This document shows, in pieces, positions 47,078 through 54,740 of a stretch of 64,000 nt of DNA (position 1 is the first letter of the stretch; each line of letters begins with the position of its first letter). This DNA comes from an uncultured Williamsia sp. (GTDB lineage: Bacteria; Actinomycetota; Actinomycetes; Mycobacteriales; Mycobacteriaceae), in the NCBI RefSeq assembly GCF_947494875.1, contig NZ_CANLWM010000002.1:1-64000 (forward strand), in the 5' to 3' direction. Made by a program: the position numbers and the translations under genes. The notes beneath the pieces were generated by a model that had not been told where the DNA came from, made no database searches, and was given only the letters and a program-made list of their open reading frames with translations.

Positions 47078-47994
47078 CGTGCGTACTCCTTGTCGCCGAG
47101 GGATCGGCCGGCCGGATCGGGCAGGGGTGGGGTACCGGCGTCGGCGGCCGGTTCGTCGGTCGAGGTCCGGCGCGAGGCCCGGGCGAGACGGCCCGTGGCA
47201 CCGCGCCGTTCGACGAGGGTCATCGCGACGAGGACGACGATCGCGATCAGCATCAGCAGGGTGGCCGCGGCGTACGCGCCGTACTCGTTGTAGTCGTCGG
47301 TGTAGCGCGAGGACACCAGCAACGTCAGCGTCTGGGAGATGCCGGGGTAGCCCGACGACACGATGATCACCGCGCCGTACTCGCCGAGGCTGCGCGCGAC
47401 GGTGAGCACGATGCCGTAGGTGAGACCCCAGCGGATCGCGGGCAGGGTGATGCGGCGGAACGTCGCCCACCCGCCGGCACCGAGCGTGGCCGCCGCCTCC
47501 TCCTGCTCGGTGCCGATCTCGCGCAGGACCGGTTCCACCTCGCGGACGACGAACGGCAGTGTGACGAACACCGTCGCCAGCACCATCCCGGGCAGGCCGA
47601 AGATGACGCGGAAGCCGAGCGACTCGATGCCGCCGAACCACCCGCCGTAGCCCCACAGCAGCACAAGGGACACACCCACGACGACCGGCGAGACCGCGAA
47701 CGGCAGATCGATGATCGCCTGGACGATGCCGCGCCCGGGGAACCGCCCGCGCACCAGCGCGATCGCGGTCGCGATCCCGAAGATCACGTTGAGCGGCACC
47801 ACGATCACCACGATGAGCAGGCTCAGCTGCAATGCGGAGATCGCTGCGGGGGTGGTGACCCAGTCCCAGAACTGGACGATGCCGTGCTCGAAGGAGCGCC
47901 AGAAGATCAGCGCAACGGGCACGACCAACAGGACGAACAGGTACAGCAGCGCGACGGTACGCAGTCCGTATCGCGCTGCCGGGGAGGTCTTCAC
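47074..47994 (-). CDS. cysW: Sulfate ABC transporter permease CysW
   Basis: This 306-residue permease has six hydrophobic helices and the EAA loop [21 protein letters not shown] that docks on CysA; the second half has [17 protein letters not shown]. The C-terminal tail (about 45 residues) is polar and longer than usual. GTG 47994 overlaps the cysT stop (GTGA). Confidence 0.94.
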   Translation of the reverse strand: MKTSPAARYGLRTVALLYLFVLLVVPVALIFWRSFEHGIVQFWDWVTTPAAISALQLSLLIVVIVVPLNVIFGIATAIALVRGRFPGRGIVQAIIDLPFAVSPVVVGVSLVLLWGYGGWFGGIESLGFRVIFGLPGMVLATVFVTLPFVVREVEPVLREIGTEQEEAAATLGAGGWATFRRITLPAIRWGLTYGIVLTVARSLGEYGAVIIVSSGYPGISQTLTLLVSSRYTDDYNEYGAYAAATLLMLIAIVVLVAMTLVERRGATGRLARASRRTSTDEPAADAGTPPLPDPAGRSLGDKEYAR

Positions 47995-48836
47995 GAGTCG
48001 TCCCCCTCACGACGGGCGGCGCGACGGCCGACGACGCGCAGCACCAGCAGCACGACGAACGCGATGAGCAGCAGCACCACCGACACCGCGGAGGCGTCGA
48101 CCGGGGCGTCGACCTCCAGTTGCTGCTGGATGTACTGCGAGGCGACCTGGGTGTCGTTCGGCACGTTGCCGCCGATGAGCACGACCGAGCCGAACTCCCC
48201 GATCGCGCGGGTGAAGGCGAGTCCGGCGCCGGTGAGGATCGCGGGCGCGAGCGACGGCACGATGATCCGCCACCAGATGGTCCAGTTGGACGCGCCGAGC
48301 GAGGCCGCGGCCTCCTCGACCTCGCGGTCGACCTCGATGAGCACGGGCTGCACCTGGCGCACGACGAACGGCAGGGTCACGAACGCGAGAGCCACGACGA
48401 GCGCAGGCTTCGTCGCGTTGATCTGGATGTCGATCGGGCTGTTCGGCCCGTACAGCGACAGCAACACCAGGCTCGCGACGATGGTCGGCAGCGCGAAGGG
48501 CAGATCGATCAGTGCGTTGACGATCCCCTTGCCGGGGAATTCGTCCCGGACGAGCACCCAGGCGATGACGGTGCCCATGACGACGTTGACGATCGCCACG
48601 ACGATCGAGACGAGCACGGTCACGCGGATCGCGCCGACCGCCGCCTCCGCCGTGATGGCGTCGACGAAACCGCTCCACCCGTCGTCGAACGACTTCGCCG
48701 TGATCGCCGCGAGCGGCAGCAGGACGATGACGCTGAGCCACAGTCCGGCCACGCCGACGCCCAGCGGGGTGGCGCCGATGCGTCGGCGGGCGCGGCGGGT
48801 GGGTCCCGCAGGTGCGTCCACCTCGATCGCGGTCAC
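47991..48836 (-). CDS. cysT: Sulfate ABC transporter permease CysT
   Basis: This 281-residue permease partner of CysW has six helices, the EAA loop [21 protein letters not shown], and [19 protein letters not shown] 48836 overlaps the subI stop by 4 bp. Together CysT and CysW form the membrane channel for sulfate captured by SubI. Confidence 0.94.
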   Translation of the reverse strand: MTAIEVDAPAGPTRRARRRIGATPLGVGVAGLWLSVIVLLPLAAITAKSFDDGWSGFVDAITAEAAVGAIRVTVLVSIVVAIVNVVMGTVIAWVLVRDEFPGKGIVNALIDLPFALPTIVASLVLLSLYGPNSPIDIQINATKPALVVALAFVTLPFVVRQVQPVLIEVDREVEEAAASLGASNWTIWWRIIVPSLAPAILTGAGLAFTRAIGEFGSVVLIGGNVPNDTQVASQYIQQQLEVDAPVDASAVSVVLLLIAFVVLLVLRVVGRRAARREGDDS

Positions 48837-49960
48837 GACTTGCCTCCCGCGTCGTAGATCTTGCTGATGGCACCGGAGGTGCCGAAGAGCTCCGAGTCGA
48901 CGGCCTTCCACCCCGTGGGTGCCTTGCCGCCCTTCCTCTCCGCGACGCGCGGCCCGAGGACCTTCCCCAGATCGGAGATCGTCCAGAGCCTGTCGATGCG
49001 CCCGGGGAAGTCACCCGCCGTCGCCGCGATCACCGAGGGCGTCACCGGTCGGAATCCCTGGCGGGCCCAGATCCGCTGACCCTCGTCGCTGAACAGGAAG
49101 TCGAGGAACGCACGTGCCGAGTCCTTCTCCGTGCTGGTCGACACGATCGCGACCGGGTTCTCGATCTTGAACGTCTGAGGAGGGATGACATAGTCGGTGC
49201 GCTGTGAGGGCGGCAGGCTGGCGTTCTTGCGCCCCAACATGATCGCCTCGTTCTCGTAGCTGATCAGGACGTCACCCTGCCCCTGCTCGAAGCTCGTCGT
49301 CGCCTCACGACCGGACTTCGGGTTCACACGGATGTGGCCCGAGACGAGCTGTCGGACATAGTCCAGGCCGGCCTTCTCGTCGACCCCGCCGTTGCTCTTC
49401 GCCGCGAACGGCGCCAACAGGTTCCATTTCGCCGACCCGGAACTGCCCGGGTTGGGTGTGACGACCTCGATGCCCGGACGTAGCAGGTCGTCCCAGTCGC
49501 GGATCTTCTTCGGGTTGCCCTGCCGCACCACGAGCGCCACGACCGACCCGAACGGCGTGCTGTTGTTCGGGTACTGCGTCTTCCAGTCCTTGTCCACCAC
49601 CCCGGCGGTGACGAGCCGGGTGATGTCGGGCTCGACGGAGAAGTTCACGACGTCGGCGGGCACACGACGGGCGACCTTGCGCGACTGGTCGCCGGAGGCG
49701 CCGTAGGACTGCGAGAAGCCGATGTCACCGCCCACGGGTGTGTCGCGGAAGGCGGGGATGATCGCGTCGAAACCGGGCTTGGGGGTGGCGTAGGCGACCA
49801 GGTTCAGATGATGCGAACCGCTCGAGATGTCCCGTCCGCCGGGGACGTCGGTCGACCCGCCACCACACGCCGCCGTCACCAGTGCGACGACCACGGCGAC
49901 CATGATCGCCGCGACGCCACGCGGGCGGGGCGGCGCGGAGAGACGACGGGACGGGGACAC
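48833..49960 (-). CDS. subI: Sulfate-binding lipoprotein
   Basis: This 375-residue lipoprotein has a basic n-region, a hydrophobic core and a TAAC lipobox (Cys32). The mature part shows the sulfate-binding family pattern FSQSYGASGDQSRKV, PADVVNFSVEPDITRL, VTPNPGSSGSAKWN and GQGDVLISYENEA. It captures sulfate outside the membrane. GTG 49960 has GAGAGG 7 bases upstream. A candidate cysteine leader ORF lies about 75 bp upstream. Confidence 0.94.
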   Translation of the reverse strand: MSPSRRLSAPPRPRGVAAIMVAVVVALVTAACGGGSTDVPGGRDISSGSHHLNLVAYATPKPGFDAIIPAFRDTPVGGDIGFSQSYGASGDQSRKVARRVPADVVNFSVEPDITRLVTAGVVDKDWKTQYPNNSTPFGSVVALVVRQGNPKKIRDWDDLLRPGIEVVTPNPGSSGSAKWNLLAPFAAKSNGGVDEKAGLDYVRQLVSGHIRVNPKSGREATTSFEQGQGDVLISYENEAIMLGRKNASLPPSQRTDYVIPPQTFKIENPVAIVSTSTEKDSARAFLDFLFSDEGQRIWARQGFRPVTPSVIAATAGDFPGRIDRLWTISDLGKVLGPRVAERKGGKAPTGWKAVDSELFGTSGAISKIYDAGGKS

Positions 49961-50036
49961 GCAGGACCTCTCGGGCGAGACGAACGGACGGACCAGGTGG
50001 CGGCGTGCGCGCGGGCAGATCGCGGCGGCCAGGGGG

Positions 50037-50126
50037 TCAGCGACAGTGCACGTCGGAGACGCAGTGCTGATCCACCGCGAAGAGCGCGAGGGCCAGCGAA
50101 CTGCGCGGACACACCGAAACGGTCAC
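50037..50126 (-). CDS. Candidate second cysteine leader peptide (29 aa) before subI
   Basis: The short ORF runs from GTG 50126 to TGA 50037-50039 and encodes 29 residues with three cysteines (VTVSVCPR … QHCVSDVHCR), two of them in the last eight codons. It lacks the RRHxDL core of the sirA leader. It ends about 75 bp before the subI start, in the same direction, and is preceded by a -10 box placed for a leaderless transcript. Inference from position, size and Cys placement; not proven coding. Confidence 0.45.
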   Translation of the reverse strand: MTVSVCPRSSLALALFAVDQHCVSDVHCR

Positions 50127-50133
50127 AACGCGG

Positions 50134-50139
50134 AGGTTA
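50134..50139 (-). promoter_or_regulatory. -10 box TAACCT for leaderless leader/subI transcript
   Basis: On the minus strand TAACCT (preceded by TGA, an extended -10) ends 7 bases before GTG 50126. This is the distance at which transcription would start on the G of that codon. The actinobacterial -10 pattern TAnnnT is met. No clear -35 is seen. Confidence 0.5.
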
Positions 50140-50189
50140 TCAGCAGCGATCGTCGCCCTGAACAGCCGCGACGACGGCCGCGGCAGGTG

Positions 50190-50267
50190 TCACAGGGTGA
50201 TCAGCCAGGCCACGACGACCAGCACGATGAGGGCGATCAACGCGATCGTGACCCGGGAGCGGACCAC
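50190..50267 (-). CDS. Very small membrane peptide (25 aa)
   Basis: GTG 50267 begins two bases after the stop of the 67-residue membrane protein gene. The product has a short basic start (VVRSRV) and then one continuous hydrophobic helix to its end (ALIALIVLVVVAWLIT). Size, coupling and composition suggest a real single-span peptide. Small membrane ORFs also occur near here in mycobacteria (Rv2401A region). Function unknown. Confidence 0.5.
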   Translation of the reverse strand: MVRSRVTIALIALIVLVVVAWLITL

Positions 50268-50268
50268 C

Positions 50269-50472
50269 TCAGCGCTCCCCGCCGGTGGGGTCGACGACGT
50301 CGCTACCACGGCCGACGAGACCGAGGACGACGCTGACCAGCAGGTTGATCACCAGAGCCGCGGCGATGGCCGCCGGGATGAGGACGGCGAGCGTGACGAG
50401 CAGCTGCGGGAGGAAGGACAACCCGGTCAACCAGGCCTCCACGCCGTCCCACCACGTCCTGATCCCGTTCAC
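50269..50472 (-). CDS. Small membrane protein (67 aa)
   Basis: This 67-residue protein has a tryptophan-rich start (WWDGVEAWLTGL) and a long hydrophobic stretch (about residues 20-52) that could span the membrane once or as a hairpin. A polar tail with DPTGGER follows. GTG 50472 is the start. It is followed immediately by the 25-residue membrane peptide. No family is recognised. Confidence 0.6.
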   Translation of the reverse strand: MNGIRTWWDGVEAWLTGLSFLPQLLVTLAVLIPAAIAAALVINLLVSVVLGLVGRGSDVVDPTGGER

Positions 50473-50586
50473 CCGGCAACCCTAGCGCGCGGACTAAAAA
50501 TCACCCTGCGCGTAAAGCCGTCGCACGACCCGCCCGGGGCGGGCGGTTCGCGTGCGAACCTCCACACCGCTCGCCATGATGGACCG

Positions 50587-52641
50587 ATGACAACCGCCTC
50601 CGGTCACGCCGGATCGCCGGACACCCCCGCCGGGATCCCCGTCCCCTCCCCGCCCGCCGTCGCGTTGGCCGAGGAGAGTGCCGCGCTGCACGGTGCCTCG
50701 GGTGCCATGGCCGACGCGAGCTCGTTCACCCCGGCGACGGCGACGCGCAACGTCTTCCCGCCCATCGACGACTACGCGTTCCTCTCCGACTGCGAGACCA
50801 ACTGCCTCATCGCCCGCAACGGCTCGGTCGAGTGGATGTGCGTGCCGAGGCCGGACTCGCCGAGCATCTTCGGTGCCGTACTCGACCGCAGCGCAGGGCA
50901 TTTCAAGCTCGCCCCGTACGGCGTCAACGTCCCCGTCGACCGCCGCTACCTGCCGGGCAGTCTCATGGTGGAGACGACGTGGCAGACCGACACCGGCTGG
51001 ATCATCGTGCGGGACGCGCTCGTCATGGGCCCCTGGCACGACAACGATCGTCGTTCTCGCACCCACAAGCGCACCCCCACCGACTGGGACGCCGAGCACA
51101 TCCTGCTGCGTACGGTCCGGTGCGTCAGCGGCACCGTCGAGGTCGCGGTCAGCTGCGAGCCGGCGTTCGACTACCACCGCGGCACGACGACCTGGGAGTA
51201 CTCGGGTCCGGCGTACTCGGAGGCGATCGCGACGGCGTCGGGCACGACGCATCCCGCGCCGACTCTCAAGCTCACCACCAACTTCAAGCTCGGCCTCGAG
51301 GGACGCGAGGCCCGCGCCCGCAGTCGCCTCACCGAGGGTGACGACCGTTTCATCGCGCTCAGCTGGTCGTCCTACCCGGCGCCGCAGACGTGGGACGAGG
51401 CCGCCCAGAAGATGTGGGCGACCGCCGAGTCGTGGCGTCAGTGGATCAACATCGGGGCCTTCCCCGACCACCCGTGGCGCAGCCATCTGCAGCGCAGCGC
51501 GCTGACCCTCAAGGGCCTGACGTACTCCCCGACCGGCGCCCTGCTCGCGGCCGCGACCACGTCGTTGCCCGAGACGCCGGGCGGAGAACGCAACTGGGAC
51601 TACCGCTATGCGTGGGTGCGGGACTCGACTTTCGCCCTCTGGGGTCTCTACACCCTGGGACTCGATCGTGAAGCCGACGACTTCTTCTCGTTCATCGCCG
51701 ACGTGTCCGGGGTGACCAACGGCGAACACCATCCGCTGCAGGTGATGTACGGCGTCGGCGGTGAGCGCGAACTCGTCGAGGAGGAGTTGCTGCACCTCTC
51801 CGGCTACGACGGCGCGCGGCCCGTCCGGATCGGCAACGGCGCCTACAACCAGTCGCAGCACGACATCTGGGGCACCATGCTCGACTCGGTGTACCTCAAC
51901 ACCAAGTCGACCGACACCATCTCGGAGACGCTGTGGCCGGTTCTCAAGGCACAGGTGGAGGAGGCGATCAAGCACTGGCACAAGCCCGATCGCGGGATCT
52001 GGGAGGTCCGCGGGGAGCCTCAGCACTTCACCTCGTCGAAGGTCATGTGCTGGATCGCCCTCGACCGCGGTGCGCGGCTGGCGACGATGCACGGCGAGAA
52101 GTCGTACGCGAAGACGTGGGCGGAGAAGGCCGACGAGATCAAGGACGACATCCTCACCCACGGCGTCAACGACCGCGGGATCTTCACCCAGCGCTACGGC
52201 AGCGACGCCCTCGACGCGTCGCTGTTGTTGGTGCCGCTGCTCCGGTTCCTGCCGCCCGACGACGAACGCGTGCGCAACACCGTGCTGGCGATCGCCGACG
52301 AGCTGACGGAGAACGGTCTCGTGCTGCGCTACCGCGTCGAGGAGACCGACGACGGGTTGTCCGGTGAGGAGGGCACCTTCACGATCTGCTCGTTCTGGCT
52401 CGTGTCCGCGCTCGTCGAGATCGGGGAACTCACCCGGGCGAAGCACCTGTGCGAGCGGCTGCTGAACTACTCGAGCCCGCTGAAGCTGTACGCGGAGGAG
52501 ATCGACCACCGAACCGGTCGGCACCTGGGCAACTTCCCGCAGGCGTTCACCCACCTCGCGCTCATCAACGCGGTCATGCACGTCATCCGCGCCGAGGAGG
52601 CCCACGTGCACGGTGGTGGTTTCATCCCCGCCAACACCTGA
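50587..52641 (+). CDS. GH15 family trehalase / glucoamylase-like enzyme
   Basis: This 684-residue GH15 protein opens with IDDYAFLSDCETNCLIARNGSVEWMCVPRPDSPS. The (alpha/alpha)6 barrel follows with GGERNWDYRYAWVRDSTFALWGLYTLG and RRGT-like substrate loops; the late EEGTFTICSFWLVSALVEIGEL carries the expected catalytic Glu. From memory, the mycobacterial enzyme at this place (Rv2402) is a trehalase, so trehalose hydrolysis is favoured over glucan cleavage. ATG 50587 is the longest start; ATG 50707 would give about 644 residues, close to the mycobacterial length. Confidence 0.87.
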   Translation: MTTASGHAGSPDTPAGIPVPSPPAVALAEESAALHGASGAMADASSFTPATATRNVFPPIDDYAFLSDCETNCLIARNGSVEWMCVPRPDSPSIFGAVLDRSAGHFKLAPYGVNVPVDRRYLPGSLMVETTWQTDTGWIIVRDALVMGPWHDNDRRSRTHKRTPTDWDAEHILLRTVRCVSGTVEVAVSCEPAFDYHRGTTTWEYSGPAYSEAIATASGTTHPAPTLKLTTNFKLGLEGREARARSRLTEGDDRFIALSWSSYPAPQTWDEAAQKMWATAESWRQWINIGAFPDHPWRSHLQRSALTLKGLTYSPTGALLAAATTSLPETPGGERNWDYRYAWVRDSTFALWGLYTLGLDREADDFFSFIADVSGVTNGEHHPLQVMYGVGGERELVEEELLHLSGYDGARPVRIGNGAYNQSQHDIWGTMLDSVYLNTKSTDTISETLWPVLKAQVEEAIKHWHKPDRGIWEVRGEPQHFTSSKVMCWIALDRGARLATMHGEKSYAKTWAEKADEIKDDILTHGVNDRGIFTQRYGSDALDASLLLVPLLRFLPPDDERVRNTVLAIADELTENGLVLRYRVEETDDGLSGEEGTFTICSFWLVSALVEIGELTRAKHLCERLLNYSSPLKLYAEEIDHRTGRHLGNFPQAFTHLALINAVMHVIRAEEAHVHGGGFIPANT

Positions 52642-52660
52642 TCATTCTGTCGGGCACCCC

Positions 52661-52744
52661 GACCACTCGTTGGGCGGCCGGAACCGTTCGTTGGGCAGCC
52701 GGAACCGTTCGTTGGGCGGCAGGAACCGCTCGTCGGGCAGCAGG
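52661..52744 (+). repeat. 21-bp tandem repeat array A, 4 copies
   Basis: Units start at 52661, 52682, 52703 and 52724 with consensus AACCGTTCGTTGGGCGGCCGG. The array begins 20 bp after the trehalase stop codon. It is nearly the reverse complement of array B (53714-53808) on the far side of the nuclease-fold gene. Unit junctions contain GAACCGTTC, a near-palindrome. The copies are contiguous, so this is not CRISPR. Confidence 0.9.
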
Positions 52745-52749
52745 CGACC

Positions 52750-53667
52750 TCATCGTCGCCAACCGCGCGACGCCAGAGCCCGTTCGATCTTCGCGAGCTC
52801 GGCGAACTGGTTCTCCGTGATCGCCGCGGCGCCCGTTCGTAACGGGATCCACCCTCGTCGGCGAACGCCGCCGTCGCGGTGAGCATCGTGCGCGCGCTGC
52901 TCGTCGCTGGAATGGAACTCGACACCGTCGTAGTCGATGCCGACCTTGTACCGCCGGTAGCCGAGATCAAAACGTCCGATGAGGACACCGAACTCGTCGA
53001 ACACCTCGATCTGGGTCTCCGGCCGTGGCAACTCATGGCGATGCATGATCAGGCGGGTCCAGCTCTCACCGGGAGACTCGGCTCCCGCGTCGATCAGACC
53101 GACGAGCTCGCGCAACTGCCGGATCCCGCTGGTGTGGGCATGGTCGCGCGTGTAGGCCCACAGTGCACGTGTGTCCAGCGCGGTGGTCCGAGCCATGTCG
53201 TCGAGATGTCCCAGCGCCAACCAGTCCGGGCGGCGACGACCGAGGTCGAACGCGGTGCGGACCAGGCTCGTGGTGGGCATGCCGTCGATCTCGACGATGT
53301 CGTCGGGACTCAGCTGGTCTGTCCGGATGACGTGGATGCCGGAACGCCGTCGGCCTTGCCCTCGAAGGTCGCGGATGATCTCGACGTCGCCGTCCACGTC
53401 GGGATAGGCGACACCGTGAAGGAATTGCGCGCTGCGTCCGGCGATCACGGATCCCGGCCCGGCGCTGAGATACGCGGCCCGAATGCGGTCGGTGGCGCTC
53501 AACGTCACCCCTGGATCGGCGAACACCCCTCGATGGAGCCTGATCATGTCGCGGCGGAGCTCGCGGGATCCGCGGTCCGTCCGGACGAGGTGGTCGGGGA
53601 CGTCGGGTCGTGAGAGTTCGGGATAGCCCATGTCGATGGGACGCAGCCGCACGGCGATCGGTTCCAC
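52750..53667 (-). CDS. DUF559-like / AbiEi-like protein with nuclease-type C-terminal fold
   Basis: This protein of about 305 residues has an N-terminal helical region with REL-RRDMIRLHRGVFADPG, SVIAGRSAQFLHGVAYP and VEIDGMPTTSLVRTAFDLGRR. These are found in the actinobacterial family often called type IV TA AbiEi-like or DUF559. The C-terminal part FDLGYRRYKVGIDYDGVEFHSS…RAHDAHRD has the D-(x)n-DxD shape of Vsr/PD-(D/E)xK-like endonucleases. No partner toxin or antitoxin gene is present. The start is GTG 53667 or ATG 53631; neither has a clear ribosome site. Both ends are bordered by related repeat arrays in opposite orientation. Activity unproven. Confidence 0.7.
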   Translation of the reverse strand: MEPIAVRLRPIDMGYPELSRPDVPDHLVRTDRGSRELRRDMIRLHRGVFADPGVTLSATDRIRAAYLSAGPGSVIAGRSAQFLHGVAYPDVDGDVEIIRDLRGQGRRRSGIHVIRTDQLSPDDIVEIDGMPTTSLVRTAFDLGRRRPDWLALGHLDDMARTTALDTRALWAYTRDHAHTSGIRQLRELVGLIDAGAESPGESWTRLIMHRHELPRPETQIEVFDEFGVLIGRFDLGYRRYKVGIDYDGVEFHSSDEQRAHDAHRDGGVRRRGWIPLRTGAAAITENQFAELAKIERALASRGWRR

Positions 53668-53713
53668 CGCGCACGACGACGGACGAGCTCTCCCGACGAC
53701 GCCCGTCCCTGCC

Positions 53714-53808
53714 GCCCAACGAACGGTTCCGGGTGCCCAACGAACGGTCCCCGCCGCCCAACGAGTGGTTCCGGGTGCCCAACGAGTGGTTCCGGGTGCC
53801 CAGCAGAT
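53714..53808 (-). repeat. 21-bp tandem repeat array B, 4.5 copies, inverted relative to array A
   Basis: Units on the plus strand start at 53714, 53735, 53756 and 53777 (GCCCAACGAACGGTTCCGGGT and variants), with a partial copy at 53798. On the minus strand this reads as the array A unit. It lies 9 bp beyond the stop of the cation transporter gene. Thus both arrays occupy the same place and direction relative to an upstream gene's 3' end. Confidence 0.9.
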
Positions 53809-53816
53809 GGGTGGGG

Positions 53817-54728
53817 TCAGTCGAGGCGCCAGGACTCGTAGGCGCGGGGGTCGCCGATCGGCTCGAGGTGGATGGTGACGTTCAGGTGGTCGAGGGTCGC
53901 GGCGAGCTCACGTTCCACCCGTTCGACGAGATCGTGACCCCGCTGGACCGACCACTCGCCGGGAACGAGCATGTGCAGCTGCAGGAATCGCTCGTGTCCG
54001 GCCTCGCGGGTGCGGACGTCGTGGAAGTCGACGTCCTCGGCGCGCCACCGGTCGAGGACGGCGTCGAGCTGGGTGCGTTCCTCGTCGGGCAGGGCGGTGT
54101 CCATCAACCCCGCACCGGACTGCCAGACCAGTCGGCCGCCGACGACGAGGATGTTCACCGCCACCGCGATGGCGATCAGCGGGTCGAGCGGCAGCCATCC
54201 GGTGAGCGCGACGAGCAGAACGCCGACGACGACACCCGCGGTGGTCCACACATCGGTCAGCAGATGTTTGCCGTCGGCCTCCAGCGACAGCGACCGGTGT
54301 CTGCGGCCCACGCGGATCAGATACAGACCGGCCACCCCGTTGATCACCGTCGCGACGACGGAGATCACGAGACCGAGGCCGACCGACTCGAGTTCGGCGG
54401 GCGACAGCAACCGGTCGACCGCGGCGACGATGATGAGCCCCGCGGCGACGACGATCATCACGCCCTCGAACACCGCCGAGAAGTACTCGGCCTTGGTGTG
54501 TCCGAAGTTGTGATCGTCGTCGGCGGGGCGAGCCGCCACACGGAGCGCCACGAACGCCGCGACCGCGGCGACGACGTTCACGAGGGACTCGGCGGCATCG
54601 GACAGGAGACCCACCGACCCCGAGACCTGCCACGCGACGACCTTGAGCGAGATGACGACGAGAGACACTGCGAGGCTCAGCAGCGCGAAACGCGACAGGT
54701 CGACCCTGGTCTGCGTGGAGGACGTCAC
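53817..54728 (-). CDS. Cation diffusion facilitator (CDF) family transporter
   Basis: This 303-residue protein has six helices and the CDF metal-site signatures: GLLSDAAESLVN in helix 2, HNFGHTKAEYFSA between helices, and DGKHLLTDVWTTAGV in helix 5. A C-terminal cytoplasmic ferredoxin-like domain (ELAATLDHLNVTIHLEP) follows. It exports divalent metals such as zinc, iron, cobalt or manganese by proton antiport; the metal is not determined. The GTG start lies 12 bp from the peptidase stop, so the two are probably co-transcribed. Confidence 0.9.
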   Translation of the reverse strand: MTSSTQTRVDLSRFALLSLAVSLVVISLKVVAWQVSGSVGLLSDAAESLVNVVAAVAAFVALRVAARPADDDHNFGHTKAEYFSAVFEGVMIVVAAGLIIVAAVDRLLSPAELESVGLGLVISVVATVINGVAGLYLIRVGRRHRSLSLEADGKHLLTDVWTTAGVVVGVLLVALTGWLPLDPLIAIAVAVNILVVGGRLVWQSGAGLMDTALPDEERTQLDAVLDRWRAEDVDFHDVRTREAGHERFLQLHMLVPGEWSVQRGHDLVERVERELAATLDHLNVTIHLEPIGDPRAYESWRLD

Positions 54729-54740
54729 CGCGTCAGCGTC

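Noticed and set aside
52661-53808. CRISPR array
   Set aside because: The 21-bp units are contiguous without spacers and no cas genes are near.
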